In this document: positions 1 through 11,671 of the stretch, one piece after another
Numbering within the stretch: the first letter of the stretch is position 1
How the letters are laid out: every line of letters starts with the position of its first letter
NCBI GenBank assembly: GCA_003254885.1
Contig: QANT01003866.1
Coordinates: 1 to 42,052, forward strand
From: Purshia tridentata
Lineage: Eukaryota > Streptophyta > Magnoliopsida > Rosales > Rosaceae
Length of the DNA stretch: 42,052 nt
Direction of reading: 5' to 3'
Position numbers and translations under genes: made by a program
The notes under the pieces: generated by a model
What the model was told of the DNA's origin: nothing
Database searches by the model: none
What the model saw: the letters and a program-made list of their open reading frames with translations, nothing else

Positions 1-878
1 AAAATAAAATTTGTCCTTTATAATAATTTAATATTGGGGTAAAATTCTAATTGTAAATAATAAATAGGAGGGGTGTGTAATGAAAGGAAAATGGGTGTGC
101 AAATAGTAGCCCTGTTTTTTATTTGTTTGATTTTTTGTAGTTAGAAAAACAAAAATTTGGTTGACTGTAATAACTACGTTGGGTCTGTGAAATTCAAATT
201 TTGTGTAATACTAATAACTACATTGGGTTTCTTTTGCTTCCTAATTTAAAAGTTGTTTAATTTTTTTTATTTCATCTTAGAAAATATAATCTTAAAAATA
301 ATTCTAAATGGACGCTTTAAAGGGGGTTTGTTGTTTTATTTAAAAATAGTTTTCAAAACTTTTATTCCTCCTATTTATAAATATCAAAAATGAAAACGAA
401 AAACAGCTTTTACAAACGCTCCCTTGGTTTTGATGTTCTGTTTAAGGCATTGCATAGAGTATGCAAACAAAATTTCCCTACCTCTACACACTTTAATGTT
501 TTGTTATTTATATAATTACAACCATAAAACAACCATTTTTAAAAATATCAAAATGAATCTTATTCATCACTTCCAAAAAACACATCATATAGCCACATTT
601 AATACGATATGCCACATTTTTACCAATGAATATTACAAATAGTATAACTCTAAACCTTCAAGGCATATTGACTATGCATTTTATAACTATCTATCATCAA
701 ATTGGAATCATTCTTGAATTATAGTGTTACATTTTTTATGATCTATTTTCTAAGGTATTTAAACGAGATCTTGCTTTCTAAAAAATAAGTTTTAGCCTCC
801 TTTTTTCCCCATTTTTCCAATCATTCATGTTGTCTTTAGAATGCTTATGTATATGTTTGTGGCAAATAAAATTAAAAA
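1..878. other. AT-rich intergenic sequence
   Basis: No supportable gene. A 72-aa open frame at 424-642 has low-complexity composition and no recognisable motif, so I treat it as chance. The sequence is AT-rich with short homopolymer runs, typical of plant intergenic DNA. The last bases before the tRNA include a CAA at 863-865, a motif often found just upstream of plant tRNA genes at the transcription start. Confidence 0.6.
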
Positions 879-952
879 GGTTTCGTGGTGTAGTTGGTTA
901 TCACGTCAGTCTAACACACTGAAGGTCTCCGGTTCGAACCCGGGCGAAGCCA
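879..952 (+). tRNA. tRNA-Val (anticodon AAC)
   Basis: A 74-nt cloverleaf without an intron. The acceptor stem pairs 879-885 (GGTTTCG) with 945-951 (CGAAGCC), with one G-T pair, followed by discriminator A at 952. The anticodon stem TCAGT (906-910) pairs with ACTGA (918-922) around the loop CTAACAC; the anticodon is AAC at 913-915, which reads valine codons. The internal Pol III promoter boxes are clear: A box TGGTGTAGTTGG in the D arm and B box GGTTCGAAC in the T arm. T-runs for Pol III termination lie downstream (about 960-964 and 983-990). It should be functional. It lies 192 bp before the FKGP start codon on the same strand, so a Pol III unit sits inside the probable FKGP promoter region. 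Confidence 0.96.
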
Positions 953-1015
953 GCGTTTAATTTTATAAACCCTCACAAGCATTTTATTTTTTTTAATTTT
1001 AATACGAGACATACG

Positions 1016-1022
1016 ACGTGTC
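1016..1022 (+). promoter_or_regulatory. ACGTGTC element upstream of FKGP
   Basis: ACGTGTC fits the ABRE/G-box-like ACGTGKC consensus bound by plant bZIP factors. It lies about 120 bp upstream of the FKGP ATG and between the tRNA gene and FKGP. Function is inferred from position and consensus only. Confidence 0.3.
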
Positions 1023-1144
1023 GTTGGATTTCTATTGCACGACCACGATTTGTTATGAGATCTGTTAATAATCATTTGGCCGGTCATCCGCTAAAAGTGT
1101 AATAACATCTGAGGCTTCAAACTTTTCTCTCACACTCCCAGAAA

Positions 1145-2470
1145 ATGGAAACCAGATTCTCCCGATCCAAACAGAAGGCTGACGTGGCAGCCGTACTCCG
1201 GAAATCATGGTACCACCTAAGGCTGTCGGTGCGGTACCCGTCCCGAGTTCCCACGTGGGACGCCATCATCTTGACAGCGGCTAGCCCCGAGCAAGCCCAG
1301 CTCTACGAGTGGCAGCTCACGCGCGCCAAGCGCGTGGGCCGCATAGCCGCCTCCACTCTCACTCTCGCCGTGCCCGATCCCGACGGCCGCCGCATCGGCT
1401 CCGGTGCCGCCACTCTGCACGCCATTCACGCCCTCGCCAAGCATTACCGTGCAATGGAGGGCGCACAGTCAGAGGTAATGCACTAATGTCGTTTGCAAAT
1501 TGTAAAGTGCCTTGCTTTTCACTGATTGCATTGTATCTGCAAATCACTGTAATTGAAGTTGCAGCATTTTCCGGCCAAAAAAAAGAAGAAGTTGCAGCAT
1601 TTGGTGTTAGTATTATGGTGTAGCTAATAGTGTCCCATTATAGTAACATTGACTGCATTTATCTATGGGATTAAGGTTATGAAACTTGTGAGTTTTGATA
1701 AGGGGCAGTTCACTTTCGACAAAACAGCCAAAAGGGTGCTGAAATCTATCAATTTTACATCAAATTAAAGAATAAAGGTGCCTGCTTTACGTTATGTTTT
1801 GCTTATACTATGAGTTGTAACTCATAACACATGCTTTTTTGTTTCCATTTGGTAAGCTTTTTGAGCCTCTTTCATTTGCTGGGTATAATGCGCCAATTTA
1901 AACAGGTGGCAGATACCAGAAATGGCAGTTCTGGGTCCTCTGTGTCACACCAAAGTCCAGACGATGAAGTGGAGGATCTACTGCAAATGGTTAGCTTCAT
2001 TGCCAAAAGGCATATATTATTGCTTCATGCTGGAGGTGACTCTAAGAGGGTCCCGTGGGCAAACCCCATGGGGAAAGTTTTCCTGCCACTTCCGTATCTG
2101 GCAGCTGATGACCCTGATGGGCCAGTCCCGCTGCTTTTTGATCATATACTTGCAATTGCTTCTTGTGCAAGACAAGCTTTTAAAAATGAAGGTTATTTGT
2201 TAAGTCTATTGCATTTTTTAAGTGAAACTTGGCCATCTCCTTACTAAAGGAATTTCTAGTCAGTCTTCACATGCCTTCACATACAAGTTTTTAAAATGAG
2301 TTAGCTGTATTATATGGGGCTTATTCTACTATTCAATCGTTGGGCCTAAGCTGAAGCATTGAAGGTGTGGTGGGGTTGAGATATGAGTTAGGTTCACTTG
2401 TTGCCATAAAAGAAAAATAGATGATCTCCTTTTCTGAGATTTATTCTAATCCAAACTCTGTAATGCTAAT

Positions 2471-2508
<38 letters not shown>

Positions 2509-5500
2509 GTGTTTTATTATTATGTGCATCCTATTTTAATGACATTCATGCTGTGTCTTTTAGTTAATGTCGCTCAGTTCATATATCCCAGCATCATATA
2601 TCTTTACCTTAATGATGCTTCTATCTTTGCAGGCGGATTATTTACTATGACTGGAGATGTAGTTCCATGTTTTGATGCCTCCAATATGGAGCTTCCAGAG
2701 GACACATCCTGTATCATCACTGTTCCCATCACCCTTGATATCGCGTCTAATCATGGTGTTATTGTGGCTTCTAAGAGTAGAAATGTCGAAAGAAGTTATA
2801 CTCTCAGTTTAGTTGATAATCTCTTACAGAAACCTAGTGTAGAGGAACTTGTTAAGAGCAATGCAATTCTTGATGATGGTAGAACACTTCTTGACACTGG
2901 AATAATAGCAGTTAGAGGTAAAGGGTGGGAGGAGCTTGTTACACTTGCGTGTTCCTGCCAACCAATGATTTCAGAACTTCTGAAGAGCAGAAAAGAGGCA
3001 AGTTATTACCAAGTCTTGAGGAGCTTTCATATCATGTCATCCTGCAATTGTATAGTTTACAATAAATAAAGTCAACTGGATTTTATTGTAGGCTTTGTAT
3101 TAGAATCCTGTGCTTAGGTTTCTTTAAGTGTGATATTCTCAGTGACTTTTGGTAAGTGTTCTAATAAGATCCTTGTATCTTTTGCAGATGAGTTTATATG
3201 AAGATATTGTGGCGGCTTGGGTACCTGCAAAACATGACTGGTTGCGGCTACGCCCTTCAGGCGAAGAACTGATCAGCAGATTAGGAAAACAGATGATGTT
3301 GAACTACTGTGCTCGTATGTGTAACATTGATGCCAGTATCCAAATCTTAAAATTCTCATATTTTTTTATTTCTGTATGATTTATTATTTTCGATATCATT
3401 TCTGCTTCTTGATTTCACTGCAGATGATTTGTCATTCTTACATTTTGGAACCTCAAGTGAAGTTTTGGATCATCTGAGTGGAGCTGCTTCAGGACTGGTT
3501 GGTCGAAGACACCTGTGTTCTATCCCAGCAACCACTGTATCTGACATTGCAGCATCTGCTGTTATTCTTTCTAGTAAAGTTGCACCTGCTGTCTCAATTG
3601 GCGAAGATTCTCTTATATATGATTCATCTATCTCCAGTGGAATACAAATTGGTTCCCAGTCCATAGTTGTTGGTATTAATGTTCCGGGAGTAAATGATCC
3701 TGCAGCAGAAAATTCATTTAGGTTCATACTTCCAGATCGTCATTGTCTTTGGGAGGTTCCCTTAGTAGGATGCATTGGAAGAGTCATAGTATATTGTGGC
3801 CTCCATGATAACCCCAAAAATTCACTCTCTAATGATGGAACTTTTTGTGGGAAACCCTGGAGAAATGTCTTGCATGAGTTAGGAATTCAAGAAAATGATC
3901 TGTGGAGCTCTACTGGTACTCATGAAAAGTGTTTATGGAATGCAAAAATATTCCCTATACTTTCTTACTTTGAGATGCTAACTTTGGCAACATGGTTGAT
4001 GAGCTTGAGTGATAAAAAACCTGAGCATTTGCTTTCATTGTGGAGAAGTTCACCTCGTGTCAGTTTGGAGGAGTTGCATAGATCAATTGATTTTTCAAAA
4101 ATGTGTATAGGTTCCATTAATCATCAAGCAGACCTTGCAGCTGGAATTGCTAAAGCTTGCATTAGTTATGGCATGCTTGGGTGCAACCTTTATCGATTGT
4201 GTGAAGAAATTGTGCAAAAGGAAGATTTAGGAGTCAAAATATGTGAGGATTTCCTAGGTCTTTGTCCCAAACTTTTGGAGCAGAACTCTAAGATTCTTCC
4301 CAAAAGCCGAGCATACCAGGTTCAAGTTGATCTTCTTCGAGCATGCAGCAATGAAACAACAGCATGTAAGTTGGAGCACAAAGTTTGGGCAGCAGTTGCT
4401 GATGAAACTGCTTCAGCAGTAAAATATGGTTTTAAAGGTAGAGTTAATTATTCACATCTCAAATAATGTCATAATTGTATAAAATATAAATGAAAAAGGA
4501 CAACAAAACAACAAAAGGTAAGCTATCTCCATACAACACTAAACACTATGAACACTCCTATTAATTTCTATCATCCTTTCTAAATATCTTTTCCACATGT
4601 TATAATTAAGATACTTGGTCCATTCACTTTTTCTGTTCTGGGAATTCATATCTGATGTACTATCGTTCTTAATCTTTTAAAGGACCAGAAATTTACAAAC
4701 ACTTCTCTTGGTCTATGGTCTGTAGAACATATCTTGGAGGCCCTGAGCAATATCTCTCCTCCAGCTTATGAGAACAGTGATTCTGATGGCTCTGTGGATC
4801 ATTCTTTTCATCCTAGAAGGGTGAAGGTTGAATTACCAGTTCGTGTGGATTTTGTTGGGGGTTGGAGTGATACTCCTCCATGGAGCTTGGAGCGTGCTGG
4901 TTGTGTTCTGAATATGGCAATAAGTTTGGAAGGTTCTCTTCCAATTGGCATTATCATAGAGACATCAAAAACAACTGGTGTCTCTATTAAGGATGATGCT
5001 GGAAATGAGTTACACATTGAAGACCTAACCTCAATTGCTACTCCATTTGATGGCAATGATCCTTTTCGGCTTGTCAAATCTGCAATACTTGTGACTGGAA
5101 TTATTCGTGAAAATATTCTTGCATCCATGGGCTTGCAGATCAGGACATGGGCCCATGTTCCTCGTGGCAGTGGTTTGGGCACTTCCAGCATCTTAGCAGC
5201 TGCAGTTGTGAAAGGACTTCTCCAGATTACTGATGGAGATGAAAGTAACGAAAATGTTGCAAGACTTGTTCTTGTATTAGAGCAGCTTATGGGGACAGGG
5301 GGTGGCTGGCAGGATCAAATTGGGGGTCTTTACCCTGGTATTAAATTTACTACAAGTTTTCCTGGAATTCCGTTGCGACTACAAGTCACCCCATTGTTGG
5401 CTTCTCCTCCTTTAATTTCAGAGTTGCAGCAACGCTTGCTTGTAGTATTTACTGGTCAGGTATGTGGCAGCCTTTTCATTTCTACTTTGGATATGCATTT

Positions 5501-5968
5501 TATGACTCTTTTTGCCTAAAATAAGTAATGCAATTTTCACCTGAAATATGTATTGCTATTTTTGTGCAGGTTCGACTTGCACACCAAGTCTTGCAAAAGG
5601 TGGTAATCCGATATCTTCAGAGAGACAATCTTCTTGTATCCAGTATCAAGCGCCTTGCTGAACTTGCTAAGATTGGGAGAGAAGCTTTGATGAACTGTGA
5701 CATAGATGACCTTGGGGAGATAATGTTAGAGGCTTGGAGGTTGCATCAAGAACTCGACCCTTACTGCAGCAATGAATTTGTTGATAGACTTTTTGAATTT
5801 GCGCACCCCTATTGTTGTGGCTACAAGCTTGTGGGTGCTGGGGGTGGGGGCTTTGCCTTGTTACTTGCCAAGGACGCTGAGCATGCAAGGGGACTAAGAC
5901 ATTTGCTGGAAGAAGATTCAAAATTTGACGTCAAAGTATACAACTGGAACATATTCTTAGATAATTAG
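1145..5968 (+). CDS. FKGP: Bifunctional L-fucokinase / GDP-L-fucose pyrophosphorylase
   Basis: Salvage enzyme of the cytosol: phosphorylates free L-fucose with ATP and couples L-fucose-1-phosphate to GTP, giving GDP-L-fucose for cell-wall polysaccharides and glycoproteins. Seven exons restore a 1084-aa protein (the Arabidopsis enzyme is about 1055 aa): 1145-1474, 1906-2191, 2633-2997, 3188-3314, 3424-4437, 4726-5459, 5570-5968; phases join without stops. The N-terminal pyrophosphorylase has the nucleotide-binding motif GGDSKRVPWANPMGK at about residues 153-167. The C-terminal GHMP kinase has VDFVGGWSDTPPW near 749-761, the ATP loop PRGSGLGTSS at about 853-862 and GAGGGG at about 1041-1046. 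The start is chosen from family similarity (a basic stretch before VLRKSWYHLRLSVR). Intron 3 uses a GC donor (AG|GCAAGT). The stretch linking the two halves (about residues 709-740) is the least conserved. No truncation or frameshift is visible. Confidence 0.96.
1570..1587 (+). mobile_element. Micro-insertion ending GGCC + A-run, with 15-bp target duplication
   Basis: Within FKGP intron 1, the 15-mer GAAGTTGCAGCATTT occurs twice without mismatch (1555-1569 and 1588-1602). The 18 bases between are TCCGGCC followed by an A-rich tail. This is the structure left by target-primed reverse transcription of a poly(A) RNA, but with almost no body. Similar insertions lie at 10152-10163 and 32865-32883 and probably at 26089-26106. 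The source element is unknown. Confidence 0.6.
2473..2507 (+). repeat. Poly(T) run, 35 nt, in FKGP intron 2
   Basis: An uninterrupted run of 35 T in intron 2, upstream of exon 3. On the minus strand it is a poly(A) run, which can be the remnant of a retroelement tail; no element body or target duplication was seen around it. Confidence 0.9.
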
Positions 5969-7383
5969 TTGTAGAGTTCTTAGAAGGTGCATTATTATTA
6001 TTATTATTATTACATTGATTCTTAGTTTCTTATGCATTCTTTGTTGTATAATATTAATGAGATTCTCACCCTATCTGTTGTGGGGTCTTGTAGCTCCAAT
6101 AATAGAGAGTATTCACCCCACACTCAAGGTTAGAGTTGAACCTCTAATTTCCTTGTCTACTCTAGGGTTTTCTTTAAAAATATACTCTGTTTTTTTTATA
6201 TTTTTATGTAGGGGAAATCTAAACTTGTGCTTTACTTGGGAGAGAAATTCCACTCAACCAAGCTAAGTGAAAATTACATTATACATACCCACTTTCATTC
6301 TACATACCCCATTCTCATTTCCTTTTTGTACCACCATCACATTCTTAGGAGGCTACAATAATGTTCATCATATTCCACGCTTGTGTGTGATGCTTTAATT
6401 ATTTTCTTTTATATGGGGGTGAAGGGGGACTCAAATTTAAGCTAAACCAATAATAAAACGTTTTCTTTTGGAAAGCAAGATTTCAAATCTGAAAATATGG
6501 CAGATGTTTATAATTTAATAATGTAAACATAAATATCAACAAACAAATACATAGAAATTTTGATTTGAATGAAAAGAAATAGAAGAAATGTATGGATTTC
6601 AAATCATTCATTGCATTTAATCAGTTTAAACTCATTATATGTAGTCACATCGTACCTAGTCATTCTAAATATATTAATACATGGGATTTTTATGTTTTTC
6701 GTAATTAATGTAATTATATTTTCAAAATATAAATTCAATTTTAAACTCTTTCCATCCCAATATACTTTGGGAAAGAAAAAGAAAGAAAAAAAAATTAAAA
6801 AATAAAAGAAAGATGGGAGGCAAACGGCAAACATGTATAACGTGGACACCAGGCAAAGAATCCAAAGCGTCGAGCATTTCTCAACCTCGCAAACACAGTG
6901 TCGCCTTCCCCTTGCTTTGCTAGTGCATGTGGAACTAATATCACGATATACAAGAAGTTGGGGCCACTGGCATTGCTCCTTGCCCATTTCCCACTCCACT
7001 TGTCCTTCCAAGGAATACCCAATTTAAAAGGGAGACCGAAAAAGCAAAAGAGACCAAGCCCAAAGGGAAGAAGAAGAAGAAGAAGAATGGATCATCATCA
7101 TCACCACCCATCATCATCATCATTAAAAAATATTAGAAATGCATAATGCAAATTGGTAAAGGTTGTTAAACCGATTCTTTGGTAAGCCAATCGTTCTTTT
7201 CTGCCAGGTCCCATATGTTTTTATTATTTTTTGTTTAGTTCTTTATTGTAATCAAATCATGTGGGGGCGTCGGGGGGCGTCTATCTAAATTTCGTACGGT
7301 ACAGTAATTTATACATGCAAGCGGTCTCTTCTACTATAGCAGTCAAGCAGAGCAGAGGCACAGGTAGAGAAAGGTAGAGAGAG
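5969..7383. other. Intergenic: FKGP 3' flank and promoter region of the LRAT-like gene
   Basis: Begins with the FKGP 3' UTR, including an (ATT)7 microsatellite at 5991-6011. The rest is AT-rich to about 6830, then becomes less so towards 7384, which probably marks the promoter and 5' UTR of the next gene. A 19-codon upstream ORF at 7087-7146 (MDHHHHHP then Ser-rich) lies in this leader and is not supported as a gene. A GAAGAAGAAGAAGAAGAA purine tract is at about 7069-7086. Confidence 0.5.
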
Positions 7384-9789
7384 ATGGGTCTGCTCACCAA
7401 CAGAGTTGAGAGAAGTGAGATCAAGCTTGGAGATCACATCTACACCTATAGAGCTGTCTTCGCTTACTCTCACCATGGTTGACTCTCTTTTTCTCTTTCA
7501 TTTTATTGTTTTAGTTTATTTTATTTTTGGGTACTCATTACATTTATGTTTTGAAGAATTACACAATGTGGGTTCATGGTCTGATTGTCATTTCAGGGTT
7601 TTGACTTTTGTTTCTTTTTGTTTGTATCAATATACGTTCTGGGTTTCAATTGTCCTTATTTTTTTCTTTTGATTAATTTTTTTTAACTTACTATGTAAAT
7701 CTTGTGGGTTTACTTTCTGCAAGCTATGACTTCTGTTTCATCCAAAGCCATCAATTTTTGTGGTTCTTTTTTCCCAGTTTGTCTTTCTGCAGCTGAATAT
7801 TGTACCTTGAATTGTGAATTCCTTTGCTTGCAAGTTTATGCTTGTGGATTCCTTGGTTAAGGCCTCTCACTAGTCCAAGGAACAAATTATTATTGCTGTA
7901 AAAAAAAAAAAAATTTTGATTCTAGAGATGGTAGCATTTTCTTCCAATTTGATGCATATTGAACTCTCCCTCGACACTCGGCCAAAAGAAATCTCCCACA
8001 ATGGGGAGATTCTATAATTGACTTTTTGAATTATTTCATTCTGCCATTTTCCAAATCCAAGAAATTGAGTAATTGTTGTGTGATAAGACTGAACCTTCTA
8101 TTATGTGTTGGTAATTCTCCATTTAGTGGATGGTGAATGTAAAGCCCTTTAATTTCTACTGGCTGATTTAGGTGTGGCATGATGAAAGCTGACCAGCATG
8201 CCTTCAAAATTCATATAATGTTTGTCATTTTGCCTTAGGTTAAACTTACAACCTCTAAAGACCATTATAATGACCGTTATGTTGCTATTTCTCTCTAACA
8301 GTACAAGGAATGACTCTGCAGCCGCCAGGGAGCTTGAAAATTCCCAATTTTTTTTTTTTTTTTTATCTTTTATCTTCTCATCAAATTAGCTGCAGAAATG
8401 TTTGTAAGCACTGACTGTTGTTTCACAGTGTTTGTTGGATGGTTTGTATGACTCAACAAAGGGGAAACAGAATTAGACACCAATTTTTGTTCCTTCCCTT
8501 GTTGAGGGATTATAATGTGTTTCTCCTTTTCTTGTTGTCCATAACCCATCAACTGTTGCTGACCATATAATATTCAATTGTTATTTGGATTCAAATAACA
8601 GAATCCCAGTCATTGTTGTCATATTGGTTCCCAATTTGCTAGGTAGCAGAATAGATCTCATGTGAATTCTTCTAAATGAATTATGATGACTTTTGGCAAC
8701 ATGCTATGGAATTGCAAAGTTTACTTGGATATATAATATGAAGATTATGTCTGAATTGGTGCCATAAATTTCACTCTTAGGAGGTTTGATCTATAAAATT
8801 GAAAGTAATAAAATGTGGTGACTATTTCTACCTAGAATTTTTTATCATCATCATCATCATCATTTGCTAAAGAATTTCTTTGACCTGATTTTGTGCTTTC
8901 CATTTCAATCTTGTCAATTGTGTCCACTCCTGTCAATACAACTTTTAGTGTCATTCATCAAATTATTTTCTCTTTGTTAGCATTCATGTTTTCAGAAACT
9001 TTATATCCAGTGGTTAGTTGCATTTGAGCTTTTTTCTGTCTTGTGTTACTCCTATGCTTGGGTCAAGTTTAATCATGAGTTGTATTGAATATCATAGTAT
9101 CATACCATGCAGGCATTTATCTCGGGGGAAGCAAGGTCGTTCATTTTAGACCTGAGAGAAATTCGAAATCAAGCAGTGAAGCATCATCCGACTCTTATGA
9201 TTCTATGTCCTGTCCCACCTTTCCTGACTGTGGCTTCAGGCAACCCAATAGTGGCGTCGTGCTCTCATGCCTCGACTGCTTCCTCAGAAATGGATCCCTT
9301 TACATCTTTGAATATGGGGTTACCCCTTCAATTTTCCTAGCCAAATTACGGGGTGGTACATGCTCCACTGCAACATCTGATTCCCCAGAAACGGTTATCC
9401 ACCGAGCCATGTATCTTCTTCAAAATGGATTTGGCAATTATGACGTGTTTCAGAACAACTGTGAGGACTTTGCAATGTATTGCAAAACTGGTCTTCTGAT
9501 AGTAGACAAGCAGGGCGTTGGAAGAAGTGGCCAAGCTTCTTCAATTATTGGTGCTCCATTGGCTGCAATTCTTTCTTCTCCTCTGAATTTGTTGATGCCA
9601 AGTCCAGTTGGTGTGGCTACTGTAACAGCTGGGATGTACTGTATGAGCAGGTATGCAACTGACATTGGTGTAAGAACTGATGTGATCAAGGTTGCAGTGG
9701 AGGATCTGGCTGTGAACTTGGGTTGGGCAGAGCACCATGAGGAAGAGGCTGAGGCTAATGAGGCTTCTATGAGGCAGATTACCAGTTGA
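7384..9789 (+). CDS. LRAT/NC-domain protein (LEAD-SENSITIVE 1-like)
   Basis: Two exons, 7384-7477 and 9113-9789, give 256 aa; intron 1 is 1635 bp with a CATG|GTTGAC donor and a CATGCAG acceptor. The protein belongs to the lecithin-retinol acyltransferase-like branch of the NlpC/P60 papain-like fold, called NC domain-containing proteins in plants. Candidate catalytic residues are visible: His30 in HHGIYLG, His42 in VVHF and Cys148 in NCEDFA. A hydrophobic stretch (about residues 170-205) follows the catalytic domain and may bind membrane; the C-terminus is acidic. Animal relatives are thiol acyltransferases or phospholipases; for the plant proteins the substrate is not settled, so enzyme activity is inferred. 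The start is set by the conserved N-terminus ([22 protein letters not shown]), where GDHIYTYR precedes the domain. Nothing is broken. Confidence 0.92.
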
Positions 9790-9989
9790 TGTGAAAATAG
9801 TTCTTCTGCTAGTGAAGTTCCATTCAATTGCATGTATAAATTGGTAGTCGGTGTTAAATAAGCATTTGCTCACATTATTGACTGAAGTTCAGATGTGGGA
9901 TTTATAATCTCATTTGTTAATTGTCACACATGCAGTTGCTTTCTAGTTTGTGCATGGACTGATGAAAGCAGGAATTATCTGGTCCTCCT

Positions 9990-9992
<3 letters not shown>

Positions 9993-10025
<33 letters not shown>
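9993..10025 (+). repeat. (TC)n microsatellite
   Basis: About 16 TC units in the 3' flank of the LRAT-like gene. Confidence 0.95.
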
Positions 10026-10028
<3 letters not shown>

Positions 10029-10151
10029 GGCTGATGGATTGCAAGATGATCTTTAAAGGGTTTTATGGTCATGCAATCCCATTACATAATGAATAAGAGA
10101 AGAAGAAAAAAGACACTATAGAGAAGACTATTTAAGCATGGAGATGATATA

Positions 10152-10163
10152 CTGGCCAAAAAA
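10152..10163 (+). mobile_element. Micro-insertion CTGGCC + A-run, with 17-bp target duplication
   Basis: Flanked by AGCATGGAGATGATATA (10135-10151) and AGCATTGAGATGATATA (10164-10180), 16 of 17 identical. The insert is only CTGGCC plus six A, with the tail running into the A that opens the right repeat. Same architecture as the FKGP intron 1 case. Confidence 0.6.
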
Positions 10164-10821
10164 AGCATTGAGATGATATAAATGGTATGGTTTTCTTTTA
10201 CATAAACACAAAATATCAAGCCAACCCCCACCGCCCCATATCTAATATCTACCTCAAGTCAAACCTTAGTTAATTATCTTCAGGCTACTCTTGTCCTCAT
10301 CAATAATTAGTAATGGGGTCCTCTACGATTTATTTGGACAACACTGCCATGACTTGATTGTGATTTAGACTTCACACCTAAGTATTAAAATTTGGACTCA
10401 AGTGATCTGTTTTTGAAGTTCGTGACTCTTCTTCCAATTTCTTTCATTAATTGTTCACTTCCCACTTCCAACTTCCAACTTCCAACAATGGAGGAGATAC
10501 GAGATATCATATTACAAAACCAATAATTGCGAACGAATATATAGAAAATTAAAGAAAAGTTTACATGTAATGGTGTATATACTATATAGTATACATCCTT
10601 CATCTTACTATAAGTGGTGAGTATATAAGAAGATATTTTGAGAGTACGAGTATATACATCTGTAATCGCATTTGTTTTTAATATTAAAAAAAATCTCACT
10701 TTCAAATCAAATTTATTAGGTAATCCACAAGATTAATCATGTATTTGCAGCAATGAAAACCAAAATAGGCTTGGGAATTTCCCATAAGGACTCCAAGATA
10801 AATATAGATATAATATGTCAT

Positions 10822-11095
10822 GCAAATAACATTTGTAACATCAGAAAATTATTATATGTGACCGTAACATTGTTTGACATGATGACATGGTATTATCAAT
10901 TTATTTAGATTATAATATGTTTACGATTTTAAAAGTATTTTTAAGAGTTTAGAATTTTAAAATAAAATGATTATACACATTAAATTTTAAGTGAATTAGT
11001 AACACTACATCATTATATCCACGTGGTATTACGATCACATACAATAATTCATAACACCATGTGATATTACCAATCTACTTACAATAATTTATCAT
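10822..11095. mobile_element. Foldback (MITE-like) element
   Basis: The left arm (about 10826-10900, including TTATATGTGACCGTAACA) is the imperfect reverse complement of the right arm (about 10995-11095, including TATTACGATCACATACAA). The AT-rich centre has no coding capacity. No clear target duplication was found, so family and exact ends are uncertain. Confidence 0.55.
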
Positions 11096-11412
11096 ACTTG
11101 ATGGTGATCCTAGCCTCCTAGGCATAGAAGTTAGCTAAAAGTTTTCCAAATGAAATTGAAAACCAACCCAAAAAAATATCAAATCACACTCAAGGGATTG
11201 TGCTATTTACTTATTAGCAATTAAAGAATCATATGTATTTACATATAAATTAAAAATTGTTCAACTAATTCGTAAAAATTTGACAGGGATCTTGGAGCCC
11301 AACCCCACTAAATTTATTTCTTTATCTTATAATGCACAAGAAATAAAATAATAGGTTGCCTTATAAAGTAGGGAAGGCTAACAACCAAATTAGCTCAATA
11401 ACACACCACCAA

Positions 11413-11491
11413 ACGACGTCGGGTTACTCTGTCAATATCAATTTCCTCTCCTTAATCGTTAACCCCACGAAGACATTACACACTATTTAAA
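11413..11491 (+). promoter_or_regulatory. Candidate ORMDL promoter elements
   Basis: ACGACGTC (11413-11420) contains the GACGTC core bound by bZIP factors. TATTTAAA at 11484-11491 could serve as a TATA box about 180 bp before the ATG. Both are consensus matches only. Confidence 0.35.
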
Positions 11492-11671
11492 GGCAAAAGA
11501 AAAAACAGAGTACTCTGCTTTTGGGTTTTGGATTTCTAACCGTCAGGCCCAGAACGACCAAATTACAATCCAGTACACAAATTCAAGCTTATCCCAATCA
11601 AAACCCACAAAAGGTTTCGAATTTTCGACCAGAAGGGTCTCTGAATCAAAACCCAGGAACGGAATCTTTGG

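Larger units (their letters stand above)
9790..11671. other. Intergenic between LRAT-like and ORMDL genes
   Basis: Contains the 3' UTR of the upstream gene, a (TC)16 microsatellite, one GGCC-A micro-insertion, a foldback element at about 10822-11095 and, from about 11400, the ORMDL promoter and leader. The open frame at 10385-10705 (-) shows no motif and looks like chance. Confidence 0.5.

Noticed and set aside
1217..1444. Open frames overlapping FKGP exon 1 on both strands (1217-1444 -, 1309-1623 +, 1359-1547 -)
   Set aside because: They are shadows of the GC-richer FKGP first exon and show no family motif.
6604..7011. 135-aa minus-strand open frame between FKGP and the LRAT-like gene
   Set aside because: Spans an A/T-rich run and has no recognisable domain or conserved composition.
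7087..7146. Short ORF encoding Met-Asp-His5-Pro-Ser4, resembling a His tag
   Set aside because: It comes from CAT/CAC and TCA trinucleotide runs in natural leader sequence; no vector or restriction context surrounds it, so I read it as a low-complexity uORF, not an engineered tag.
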